64,000 nucleotides of DNA from Deuterostichococcus epilithicus. Taxonomy: Eukaryota > Chlorophyta > Trebouxiophyceae > Prasiolales > Stichococcaceae. The notes under the pieces are model-generated. The model worked only from the letters and a program-made list of their open reading frames with translations. It was not told the DNA's origin and did no database searches. This document shows positions 12,944-23,903 of this stretch, piece after piece; the stretch's first letter is position 1; every line of letters starts with the position of its first letter. Both the position numbers and the translations under genes were made by a program. The DNA is taken from NCBI GenBank assembly GCA_033439295.1, contig JAVTLE010000017.1, positions 1 through 64,000 on the forward strand, written 5' to 3'.

Positions 12944-14877
12944 TCACAGACAACGCAGCCGTCGTCTGCCATGCGACATGAGACACGAAGCAATACCCCT
13001 CCCTTCTGCTGCAGCGCCCCGTAATTGTTGCCCACCGCTGCTGCCGCACACACGGCCTACTGCAGCCCACATATACCAGAATGCGCTACCCACGTTGTCA
13101 TTTGACAATCCCTGCGACACATCACTGACAGCACCTGTAGGATACGACTTGTACAGTGATGGTGTGTGACGGTGACTGTAATAAAAGTAGAAACTTGACG
13201 GCGTTCTGCAGGGCTCTAGCTGCAACACGGCGACTGCCTTGCATACGATGACAGAAACGTGCCACTTGGTCGTCAGGAGGTCTAGAAGAAGCGCACTGTG
13301 GCAGATCCCGTTGGCATCCGGCTCGTAGCCCTGAACACACGTCTGACAAAGTCCGTTTGGAAAGCAGGTCAGGCAGAACCGCGCACACCTGCAGAGAGAA
13401 TCGTGATAGGGACGTGTTGACGATGAATGGCGGCATGGAGAGAGGAGCGCTGTCCAGTGGGCAGCTGCTCAGGAAAGCTATTTGGGCAGCTCTGAAGCAT
13501 ACAGTGTAGGGGTCTTGATCCAGTTGAGGCGGCGCATGCATAAGAGACTGGGCGTCAAGCAGGCGGGGCAGGGCAAGCGTCGACGCACCCTTTTGTGCAG
13601 ATGATCGGGAACCTCTGGCCCTTGTTGGCAAAGCCGCTGCACATGCTGAACGTTGAAACCGAGTAGTCCGTCGGCGTCAGCACCTGGTGCTTGAGATAGC
13701 TGCACCGCCCGGACGCCGGCGCCGGCGAGTTGTAGCCCTGCGCAATGCCGGGTCAGTGCTCGTTAGCTGTTGTTGAGACACCTCTGAGCGCCTCCGCCTC
13801 TGAATGTCTCGGCATCTGTTCAAGACATTCGCAGCAGGGGGGCGAAAGTCAACGCCCGGCTCCAAGCAAAGGGATGCATGTTGCCCAAAGGTAAGGTGCA
13901 GCCTGGGATGCATGTCACCGCACCAGACGATGTGCACACACACGAGAGGCAACACCACCAGGGTTTTCAATGAAAGCGCTGCGATGATATGCAAATTCAG
14001 ACTCTCCGAAAGCTCAGTCTGCTTGCGCGCACATGTCTGGGTGAGGAGCAGCAGCAAGGGCAGCAGCAGGACGGCAGAGGAGGGTCTGGCCAGCATGCAT
14101 CGAGCACATGGACCTCACCTTTGTGACCCAAGCAAAGTAGTTGAACCCAATTGTAGACTGGCCTTGCAAGGCGCACTTGAAAGCGACCTCCGTGGCGGAT
14201 GCTGCCACCTGCGCTGTCGGCAGGTCTGTCAAGTGCAGCATCTGGGGAGGCACGCAGCATGTGCACAGCACTTCCACGTCAAGAGCAGACATGCAGGCAT
14301 AGCTGATTGCGGACCTTTTGTTGCGACTCAGTTTTGATGATGGCAGGGACGAGGTTGGTGGCGTTGGTGAGGCCGCCCATGTCGCGCAGCCCGTCGCATG
14401 CCTGCATGCGCAAATGATTCTCGCATGGCAGCACCTGGCGATCCTGGCCGACCTCCACGAAGGCCTTCCGAGATCGCTGTCGACTTTTGCTGCCGAGCCT
14501 CACCCTAATCCTCAGCTGACGGGACATGCATCGCCACCCACCAACAACGCCCAAGTACAGTACGCTGACGGCGCTGCGTGGCTTTACTGCAGACGTATCA
14601 GCATTGAACCAGCAAAAGAAAGCACCAGCCTCAGGGCCCTGGCCCCTGAGCCGCACCTGCGCAGCGGAGGGCTCGTCGCCGTCGCCGCCATTGAAGTACA
14701 CCAGGCGATTCTGGAGCCAGAAGGGGCCGACTTCGGTGGCTGCCAGATCGTCCTCAAACTCGCAGCCAGCTGCGGCAGCAGTGTGCACGCGATCAGTACA
14801 GGTCGCCGGCATCCGCATGTCATCTGTGTTAAAAGGCACCACAGGGGCACTTGATGCGTTGGCAGCCATGCGAAACC

Positions 14878-14908
<31 letters not shown>

Positions 14909-17021
14909 TAGTGCACACATTCGTGTGGCACAGGACACGGCAGCCCATGTGTGACAGCAAGCCTGACGTTTGCATGCTGTTCCCTCCCCACACAGTGTCA
15001 TGCTGGCGGCCAATGCATGGCATCCCAGGCTGTCATGCCAGCGTACCTCAGCAGATGGCCTGAAATGCTGTGCAATCACTTCATAAGGGAAGCACGCACG
15101 CTGGCATTTCGAGCGCGCTGGGTCCACGATGCCGGCGTCGCGGTCGCAGGCCAGGCACTGCGTGAAGTTGCGGTCAGGCGCGTATGTTGAGGCCGGACAC
15201 AGCTCACAACCGATGTCGCCCGGCGACGGTTTGAAATGGCCCACCTGCAAACGTGAAGAGGGTGCACGGCTTCCGTAAGGGCTTGCCTGCCTCCAGGAAC
15301 AATAGTGTGAGAATGTGTTCCGGAAGGACTCTCCTCGCCGCATGTGTGTGGGCAATCAGGAGATGCCGGCAACACGCGATGCGGCAACTGTCAGGCAGCA
15401 TGCATTGCGCTGCATGATCGACTGGGACACACCGTCTTTGGCATGAAAGAGACACTCATGGCAACAGGTAGATTGCAAGGCATTCAGATCTGCGATGCTG
15501 GTTTCCATGCAGCACCGTCCAGCCTGACCCACCGTGCAGCCGTGGCACTTGCCGGTGCTTGCCCTGTACTCGAACCCCTGGTCGCACACTGCGGGACGCA
15601 GGAGGAACAGCCGTCAGCGCAACTCACAGCATGTAGCTGCCGCTCAGTTGTGCAGAGGGCTTGCGTGAGTGCTGGGTTGGCATATGCACGCAATGCGACC
15701 GCAGGATGAACTGCAAGAGAGAGTGCAAGAGGCGGCGCACCGCATTGACCCTGCGGCCCGGCGGCAACTTGGTTCGCCTTGGGGCACGCCACTGGCGGCT
15801 CGCCACGGGTGCGGGGAACGAGCTCAGTCGGCTTCGCCGTCGGCGCGGAGGTCTTGGGAGTCGGCGCCGGCGCGGCGGGCTTCTGAGTAGGTTTCCGAGT
15901 CGGGTTCTGGGTCGGTTTCCGGGTCGGCTGTGGAGTCGGCGCAGGAGCAGGCTTTGGAGTTGGCGAGGGTGTAGGCTGTGCAGCTGTAGACCTCCTTGCC
16001 GTTGGCCTCTTTGCGGTCGGCCTCTTTGCTGTCGGCTTCCTGGAGGTCGGCTTCCGTGCTGTCGGCTGCCGTGCTGTCGTTCGCTGCGCTGTTGGCCTTT
16101 GCCCGGTGGGCCTTCTGGCCGTCGGCTTTATCTTGGTGGGCCTGGCTGTCGGCCGCAAAATCGTCGGCCGGATCTGCACGCGCAAACATGCTGGCATGAC
16201 AGCCCACAGAGCTCCGCAGGACAGCAGATTCCGAGCAATGATGTAGGCTGGAAGCGTCTCCCGCCCGGCTGCAGCTTGGCATCATTTCGCTCAAGACCCT
16301 CGAATGAGTCTGGACTTGCACTGAGCCGATTCACACCACAGCGGCCAGCGAACATCAGGCTGTCACAGCCGCACCTGGACTGCTGCAGGCTTCGCTTGCA
16401 GGGAGCGGTGGCGCCATCCCTGGCGTAGCTGGGCAACCTGCAAAAGCAACCACATATGTGGCACTGCACCCAAGATGACTTCAGGTTCACGAAACCCCCT
16501 TTCTGCTCTTGTTGTGGGCGTAAAAGGTTCAAGCAGGGTAGGTCTAGTGGCTGACGACTCCTTGCAGGGCTCCAGCCGCCGTATGCCAACGACATATGCG
16601 GCTGCACCTGACTGCCTGTTTTGAATGGCCGCACACACCATGCTGGTGACAAGAACAGTTTGAGCGGCGCCAAGTGATGGCATTGCAAGGATGGTGGCAT
16701 GCATGGCGAGCGCAAGCCGCACTTTTACATAAACCTCGTGAGCAAGGCTGCGAGCTCTACCTTGCACAGCCATGCCGCAGAGGCTACTGCGTCTTGTGCC
16801 GCATATGGTTTGCAATCCAGGTCTTGCTCAGCAACAGAGGAGGTTCGCGCTCCTTGCAACGGAGCCACAGGAGAGGCCAGGATCAGCAAGGTCGGATACG
16901 AACGCACCTGGCCGGCGGACAGTTGCTGCTGCTGTCCATTGGCCCAGGCGCCGCCGATATTTGTGGCGAGGCCGACCATCAGCAGCATCACGAGGGCCGG
17001 GGAGGCCTTTGCGCTCGCCAT
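12944..17021 (-). CDS. Secreted Cys-rich protein with Pro/Thr-rich repeat stalk
   Basis: Not assigned to a named family. Exon 1 (17021-16908) encodes a clear signal peptide: MASAKA, a hydrophobic core LVMLLMVGLAT, then a small-residue site before NGQQQQ. Exon 2 (16173 to about 15740) encodes some 140 residues of K/R-P-T repeats (ARKPT, AKRPT, ARRPT) shading into P-T-P-K-P, like hydroxyproline-rich wall glycoproteins. Later exons hold cysteine-rich modules of the ephrin-receptor/GCC2-GCC3 look: CDQGFEYRASTGKCHGC (15.59 kb) and VGHFKPSPGDIGCELCP (15.25 kb). Then come a domain with FWLQNRLVYFNGGDGD (14.7 kb), ATEVAFKCALQGQST (14.2 kb), SGRCSYLKHQV (13.7 kb) and a final Cys-rich end with CLTCFPNGLCQTC. 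Probable role: cell wall or extracellular matrix, with the stalk presenting the Cys-rich part. No transmembrane helix is evident. The 3' limit and small exons are tentative. Confidence 0.65.
14878..14907. repeat. (CTG)10 microsatellite in an intron
   Basis: About ten CTG units in an intron of the Cys-rich gene, between the exons at about 14.7 and 15.2 kb. Confidence 0.9.
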
Positions 17022-17952
17022 CACGACCCAATCACGACGACGGCCTCCTGCACGCGTAACCGGCAGAGCTGTCGGCGATTGCTGCCGGAAGCCAGGTGGC
17101 ATCGATATCGTACCACTACGGCAACGCATCCCAACGAATACGCCGGCTGCCAAACACCGCAACAGCCGTATAGGGCATGCTGCTGCGATGCTGCGCGGCC
17201 GGAGAAGGTATCGAAACATTTGATCAGCCAGTGGCGCGACCCAGGCTGCGCATGGCGACTGCCGCCGCCACGACGCGCCGCGACAGCTGCAAACCTCTAA
17301 TCCCCCCCACTGCTGGCATCAACCTCAGGCAGAGTCCTTGCCGCACAGCGCAGCGCTGAGAGAGCGACCAGGCGTTCGCAGTTTGCTTCTCCTCTAAGCC
17401 TGATGCACAGAGCCTAGTGCAACCTCATCGCGGCAAGGTTGCCGATCGCGGCGCTGTACGGGCTAGCGCTCGGATAGGGGTGTGTGCGGTCTGTTGCGAA
17501 GCTGACGGCAAGGTGCTGAGCATGACGATAGCCCCTCAGTCATTGCTGTCTATGAGGCCGAAACGGAGGCTGCAGAGGCACGCGAGACGGTGTTGCCGAT
17601 GTACCTCTTGTCGATCGGCGGGATGGACTACGACTATGGCGCAGACTGGCCGAGAGCCCGCAAGCCGTCTCCTTCGGCGCGAACCGCGATCGGATCACCC
17701 AGAAACCAGCACAAGTGTAGCTCGCGATACACTGGAAGCAATTGCGATGACCTTTTGATTGCGCAGTACATATTTGGCGCAAGACATGCAGGTGCCAACT
17801 GGCGCGGAAATGGCCATTACACGTGGCTACACTGGGGCGTGTCAGACCAGCCCGACCAACCCAGCTCACCCTGTCTTCGCAGCGCATCGGCCAGGCTGTG
17901 TGCCGGTACCGCTCTGCAAAGAATTTTCAGTGTCGCATTCGATTCACCTGCT
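17022..17952. other. Spacer upstream of the Cys-rich gene and downstream of PrmA
   Basis: Both neighbours are on the - strand, so this holds the 3' region of PrmA and the promoter of the Cys-rich gene. Open frames occur in the GC-rich sequence, but none shows a family motif or splice-consistent exon. Confidence 0.4.
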
Positions 17953-20934
17953 TTACGATGATGAGCGCCCGACGCCTTTGATCAGCACCCAGCCGCCCTC
18001 CTCGTTTGCCACCGCCACATCGTCAAACAGCTGCGCCAGCGCTTCTACTACCCTGTCCGCCTGCAATCCGGATGAGCAGCGTCTGTGTGGTGGGAAAATG
18101 TTATGCATTGCGGCACGCAGTGTGGCCGGCATGACGCAGAGATGGCTGTCTCTTGGCCGTCGAGGAATGCATGCAACTCAGCGGCGCTGGGCAACGCTTT
18201 GCTCAACAGTGGAAGCGGAAAGCCGCCCAGGCGAGGGCTCAGACCTCGAGCCCGTGTACCCGACTTGCATTCGCACCTGGTCGCCAGCCAGCACTCCAGA
18301 AACCGCCAGCACGGCCCTCGGCTTGGCATAACCGGCCAGCCGTGGCGCCAGGCCGATGAGCGGGCCAGCCAGTATGTTCGCCACCACCACGTCGAAGCGG
18401 CGGTCGACCTCCTGCAGACCCGCCGCCGCCAGCGGCTCGGGCGCCTTGCCGCACAGGACATACGCTTCGAGCTTCAGGTGCAGGCGCTGCCAGCGCCGTG
18501 AAGCACTTGGTCATTGGCATGAGTCCCCGCAATGCAGCAGACACTGCCAGTGGAGCAGCGCAAACTCGACGCAGCACAGGTTCTGGTTTGGTGTACCGCA
18601 TGAAAAGGTGCCTCGCCTCTAGGCTGCGGTCGCACAGCAGGCTGCGCAGTCGGCCCCCGGCGCCGTTGAGGTGCGCGTTGCGCTTGGCAGCAGCCACGGC
18701 GCAAGGGTCCACGTCGGTGGCGACCGCCGCGGCGGCGCCCAGCTGCAGGGCGCCGAGCGCGAGCACGCCAGAGCCGCCGCCATAGTCCATCACCGAGCAG
18801 CCCTGGAGGATCGGAAACACGCTGTAAGAGGTGGGGCCTGGCGGAGCATACCGCGCAGGCTGTGTAGAGCGACATGCATGCACAGTCGGCAGCGAGTTCG
18901 ATGCTGGAGGTACAGCCCTGTGTGCCTGCAGAACCCAATGACCGGCAGCGTTGATGGATCGGGCACCCTGTGTGGCAAAGCTGCGCGCAGTCTCACATTG
19001 CAGCAGCTCTTGGGACGCGCAGCTGCTGTTCGCATGGAGGGTGCGACAAGGAGCCCACAAGCTTGCGCATCCACCTGCAGCTGCTGGCGGCGCCGCCACA
19101 GCCAGGCCAGACACATTCGCGTCGTCGGGTGCTCGCCAGTGCCGAAGGCGATGCCGGGCTCCATGGTGACGCACACCGCGCCCGGCTGCGCAGGTGCCGT
19201 TGCCCACGAAGGTACAACCCACAAACTGCCATCGCTGTCGCCGCCGTCTGCACGAGTTGTGAAAACGGCCATCAAGTATGTCGGGGAGTACAGCGTTCGA
19301 GGGGTCTCTGGTGTTTTGCCGAAGCTGACACCGGGTGCCGGACGCTGCAACCATCAGGACCGCTGCCAGCATTCAGAACCCTGCAGTTGACACAGCTCAG
19401 AACGCCGCCAAGCCAGCACCACGTACTGCTGAGCTCGCCTGCCAATGCGGCGCCAGGATCTTCCCTGGAGACGCAGCAGGACATCACGGCAATCTCCTCA
19501 GACAGGCACCTGGGCGACAGCTGCTGCGCGCCCAGCTCCCCAGCCTGCTTCTCACTGCAGGCAATCCACCGAAGTTCGCAGCAAGCAAAAACGTCCAGGA
19601 GAGGTGCCCACCTGGCACGATGCACAGCGGCTGGTAGCTGTCCAGCACCGTCTGCTGCCAGTCCGCAGCCGGCACCGCCTCCAACTCGCACGCCGGGAGC
19701 GGGTCCAGGCCAATCTGCGGGGAAGGCGGCAAACAAGCCTGGCAAGGGACAGAGGGTGCTTGCTGGGTGTTCAATCATGTGATCAGCGCGGCCTGCTGCC
19801 AGTCTGCAGCTGGCACCGCCTCCACCCCGCATGGCAGCACAGGCTACAGCCTGATGTGCGGGCAAGCAGCAGAACCTCAAGCGGCTGCAAGCACAGCTCG
19901 CAGGCTGCTGTTTGGCCGTCCTGTGGCCAGCAGGGTCCTGCGATGAAATACTCGTGTATGCGCTTGCTTGCGCCAGGCAGCAGGCCCCAGATGGATTAGT
20001 ACGGTCCTGAGAGCACGCACTGGCAGCTGGCCCAGAAAGTATTCTGCCACTGATCCTGCCCGAACGGTGCTGCCGACATCCTCGCACACCGCCATGATGC
20101 AAGCGCTGTGCCATAGCCACCTGGCTGACGCCTGGTCGCCATGTCGACACTGCCGTGCGACGCAGCGCAGCGCTCGTTGCCCATCTGTGACGGTCACCAG
20201 ATGCGCACCTGGTGGCGCTGCTCGTGACGCGGAGCCTTCTGTACAATCTCGCGCCATCAGGAGGCTGTGGACGCTCTGAGGGCGAGCAACATGGCTGCAT
20301 GCCCGGCGTCTCGGCCTGCCAAGCGTTGCAACATCCCCGCCTGGCAAAGCCCCTAGGCACCTGCTGACAGTCTGGCTCTCGTTGCATTCGCCCGACCCCT
20401 ACGGTCCCCGCTGTGGCGCAGGTCGGTCAAGCAGATCAGGGAGTTGCACCTGCGCCGCAGCGCCTGCGAGCGCGGCCCGCGCGTCGGCGTCCGCAGCAAA
20501 GTGGGCGGTCACCGCGCAGCTGTCCCAAAGTTGCCGGTCATTCTCCGCGTACAGCTGCTGCTCGGCAACGCCCTCCCGCTGGTGCTCCGACACCCTGGAG
20601 GTGAAGTCACAGTGTGGAACGAATAGATTGCGGAAGAAAGTGAACCACAGTGCCAGGTCAGGGTGCCACGGGATGCTTGAATGCCTGCACAGGTCGGGCG
20701 GCGTGCACGCATTCGCGCTCTGCAAAGAGCGCAATGATGCTATTCTCGCAGCAGGCGCTGCGATGGAGGATTGTGCAATCGGCCTGCTAAGGCGCTCACG
20801 CCGCGGAGGCGGCGCCGTGATCCAGCAGCGCATCTGACAACGCGTCCGCAACCTCCGGCGCCAGGCCGCAAACGGTGCACTGCAGTGCGCCTCCGCCATC
20901 GGCGCCCACCGCGGCCGCCGCCGCCACGCCCATG
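17953..20934 (-). CDS. prmA: Ribosomal protein L11 methyltransferase (PrmA), SAM-dependent
   Basis: Methylates lysines of ribosomal protein L11, here presumably in plastid or mitochondrion. Exons read leftwards. 20934-about 20806 ([17 protein letters not shown]) and about 20600-20415 ([19 protein letters not shown]) form the N-terminal substrate-binding domain with the exon at 19719-19616 ([18 protein letters not shown]). The exon at about 19.25-19.05 kb has [15 protein letters not shown], the PrmA signature. About 18.8-18.6 kb carries SAM motif [19 protein letters not shown], then the acidic DVDP and [11 protein letters not shown]. 18478-18274 has [18 protein letters not shown] (the N-[IL]-L-A motif). 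18060-17953 is the last exon, ending in a stop. Motif I reads D-Y-G-G-G-S-G where DCGTGSG or DLGCGSG is usual. An intronic echo of the third exon lies at 19792-19866. The start ATG and any transit peptide are uncertain. Confidence 0.87.
19792..19866 (-). repeat. Intronic echo of a PrmA exon start
   Basis: This stretch is a diverged, same-orientation copy of 19651-19725, shifted by 141 bases. It covers the first part of the exon together with its acceptor CAG and adjoining intron bases. Read on the - strand, the echo lies in the intron just before the real exon. Confidence 0.8.
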
Positions 20935-21662
20935 GCGCCCTGCCACGCCTGCAGTGCAGCGTGGGCAGTGAAGGGCAGGCCGGACGCGACGTTCGTCGCT
21001 GATTTTCCTGATGCAGGTGGGCCAGTGCGGCGAGGCCTGCTGCGACTGTGATGCGAAGCTGGTGCAGTCAATACAAGTTGCCTGCGGGTGCCCAGCCGGG
21101 GTGTTGACCGCATGCCGCACAGCATTGTAGGGGGCCTGACGGAAGGGGCTCGCCTTCGTCTGAAGCTGCACAGAGAAGCTGGCACTGCAGGCTCCGGCGG
21201 GCTGTCCAAGTCGTTCCTGCTGCAGGTGCCGGCGGCCCCGACTGACAGACGACGCCGCGGCCCTGGCGGCATGACTGATGCGGATCCAGCGCACAATCAC
21301 CCTGACTGTCTCACATTTTCCGGGGTTCTGGGCTATCCAACCAGCCTTTCCCAGCAGGGAAGTGCGAACGTACCACATGCCGGGGGATCTTGGAGATGTT
21401 GCGCAAATTTAGCTGTGTGTGTCCCCGTCGTGCTTGCCAGCAGATGCTGCAGCTGCAAAAGTTACGCAGTGTGTGGGCGGGCGACGGCGCCGGGGCGCTT
21501 GCAAAAAAGGCCGGCATGCTCCGACTCCGAAAGGCAGCTCCGCCTACCGAAAGGTGGTGCTGCCCGAGCCCCCTACAATATATTTGATGCCTTTCCATTC
21601 GGGTTTAGGGTTTTAGGAGTCTGAAGTTCAGACTCTGAACGTTTCGGTCCATGTCGAGAAAA
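20935..21662. other. Spacer between PrmA start and rhodanese stop, with a telomere-type block
   Basis: Holds the PrmA promoter and the 3' end of the rhodanese gene (both - strand). At 21601-21618 there is a GGTTTAGGGTTTTAGG string, a slipped TTTAGGG repeat. A GGCAGCTCCGCCTACCGAAAG stretch near 21530 reads like repeat debris. No exon is supported. Confidence 0.4.
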
Positions 21663-22993
21663 TCAGTAGCGGGGCGTCTGCGGGTCCACGGAGGCGTATT
21701 CGTCTATGCCGCCGACAACGTTGCTAACGTTCGCAAACCCCACCTGCTCCGACACCAGAAAATTCGCCACCTGCATAAGGAATGCACAGCTTGCAGTGCG
21801 CCAGGAGCGGGGAAAAGACGGCGCTCATCAGGTCCGTACTCTGAGGGCGCCAAGCCGCCCATCGTATCCTTGGAAACAGATCAACGCTCAATGGCCTGCG
21901 CGCTCAGCAAATCGGGAAGCTGCAGAGAGCCATGTGAGGCGGTGGGACGGACAGCAGGCTGGAGGTTGTGCGCAGCAGTGGCCTGCAGCCAGGTGACGGA
22001 CCCCACCATGTTGGAGCGCATGCCGTGGTGGCACAGCACAATGGTGTGCTTCGCCGGGTCCAGCTGTTGCGCAATGAGCCCCGCCCACTCCTGCTGCCTG
22101 CGCCCATGTCGAGCTTGAGAATTGGAGATGCGCAGGAGCCCAGGACTGAGCAATGCCCATCAGCAGGTTGTTCCTATCCCGAAATGCACACGGTGCGTGC
22201 TGGGCCGTCGGCAACACAGGAACACACAACCAGTGCGGTAGCGGCACCGCCGCCACGACGGCGGCACCCCATGCCACGAAGCCATAGCGCTGCGTCGCGT
22301 CCTGCACAGACCAGGTTCCTGGCGAGAGCAGGCGCAATGCCGGACCGGAAGCAGCAGCAGCACCAGCAGCAGACTGCTGCTGCTGAACAGCACTGCTCTT
22401 TGTGAGGTGTCAAGCAGGATGACGTGCCTGGACATGGGCAGCAGCGTGAAGTGCGGCACCGACGCCTGCTGTGCCTCCCACTCCTCGCGCACGTCCAGCA
22501 GCTGCACCGTGTCTCGCAGGTCATCATCGTCCAAAATCTCCTTCAGCTCGTGCACGGCCATCTGCGCCACGCCACGCCTGCGTCCCCACGCACGCAGAAT
22601 GTCATCGAAGTTTTCCGATCGGCGGCTGGCTGCGCCGTGTACCGCAGGTCCTCACATTGCAAGATTTCCTTCTGCTGGTGCACGCCATCTGCGGCAGAGG
22701 TTCAGCTGCACAGCAGGTCCGCAACCTTCAGACTCTCCTTCAGCCCGTGCACACCCACCTGCACCATTGCATACATGGGTATCAGTAGGCCAGAGCTGGC
22801 AGCCTTACCGCGTGGGTTTCTGCGGCTGAACCCGGCACTACCTGTGGTGTACTCCGCATAGGCGTTGTGCCAGCGGAACCACGATGTCAAATTCGCGGTA
22901 CCGATGCAGAGTTAATCAGAGGTGGCAAAGATGCATGTGCACTGAGACTCACCACTCAGGATCCGTGCCGCGTCCTCCTGCTGTAGCGCTCAT
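21663..22993 (-). CDS. Rhodanese-like sulfurtransferase, cyanobacterial/chloroplast type
   Basis: Single rhodanese domain. The exon holding 22570-22400 carries MAVHELKEILDDDD and LLDVREEWEAQQ, with VPHFTLLPMS after it. The exon near 22.1-21.97 kb carries LDPAKHTIVLCHHGMRS; the cysteine of CHHGMRS is the active-site residue that takes the sulfur. The last exon (about 21773-21663) carries VGFANVSNVVGGIDEY and ends VDPQTPRY. This C-terminus and the CHHGMRS loop match cyanobacterial single-domain rhodaneses, so a plastid origin is likely. The proposed start at 22993 (MSATAGGRG) lies on a short first exon, and HNAYAEYTT near 22.87 kb looks like the second. Between the second exon and the domain start lie two echoes of the domain's first exon (22624-22769). 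Divergent from the F-box gene. Confidence 0.82.
22624..22769 (-). repeat. Two intronic echoes of the rhodanese domain's first exon
   Basis: Two consecutive degenerate copies (22624-22698 and 22699-22769) of the exon start at 22491-22568. All three keep an acceptor-like CAG followed by RTGG, then GTGCAC and the AAGGA(A/G) core. Offsets of the shared TCCTTC string are 129 and 69 bases. The copies do not preserve the reading frame through the module. Confidence 0.8.
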
Positions 22994-23903
22994 GTTGCAC
23001 CGGCTGCTGTCGCGCCACTGCCTGGCAGAGCCAGCCGCTGCAGACTTGAACAGTCGGGCGGAGGTGCAGAGGCGCTCCAGGGGCCTGGCTCTGCTGACAG
23101 ACAGTGCGGCCGCTGTATGCACAGACGGACTCCTTGGAGGCGGCACTGTGACACCTGGAGAGAAGGCTGGTGTCATTAGGCACGCTTGACAACATGCACA
23201 AAACCTAAGTTGCTTAGTCAAGAGACCAGCGGCGCACGGTTCTGCTGCTCATCGAGCACGCTCAGGCTGAGGTGAATGACATATTCGCGAGAAGGCTACA
23301 AAATACAATGTATTGAACTCGTTTGTGTCATGGTGTGCCCGGCATCATTCACCGTGAACCACACCTGCACTGGATAGCCAATCCCCTCGCAAGATGTCTC
23401 CTCTGCGAGCAGCCGCGGGGCAGCGACGGAATGGCGAAACGTTCAAGCTGGACAGGATAACTCGCATCAAGCGTGCCGTCATTCCTTCGACGCTTTATAT
23501 AAGCTGGAAAGAGGCTTGTGAAATGACAGTGTCAGCGGCAACGCATGCAGAAGCTGTAAGAGTTCAATTGTAACGATGTCAGCTCAGCGCAGGGCTCACG
23601 ATGCTATTCTGGAATGAGTTGCGATTTGCAGATGAAGAGTTTATCACTTGTGGAAAACCTGCATCTCAAAAGCATGCATCGTTCTGCCACATAGTGCGAT
23701 ATACATAGGGGGAATTGCGCCCGCCACTACCAACAGCACTCCCAAGTTGCTGGACGGACTTAGCATGGCCATACACAGGATCCTCTGCAACCAAGAGGCG
23801 CACCAGTTTTCCGGCGCAGGTCCCAACGGACACGTTCGGGCCGAACCAGTATCCTCGAGTTCCCAGCATAGCACTTCCCCGGCCTGTGACCCTGTGGCAC
23901 GCA
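22994..23903. promoter_or_regulatory. Divergent promoter region, rhodanese (-) and F-box gene (+)
   Basis: About 0.9 kb, relatively AT-rich at 23.2-23.7 kb. A good TATA-like string, TTTATATAAG, sits at 23494-23503 on the + strand, about 400 bases before the F-box start. No exon was recognised, although the F-box frame is open from 23715. Confidence 0.4.

Noticed and set aside
1168-21618. Chromosome-end interpretation of the TTTAGGG blocks
   Set aside because: Blocks are short, internal and flanked by genes on both sides; they are interstitial, not a telomere.
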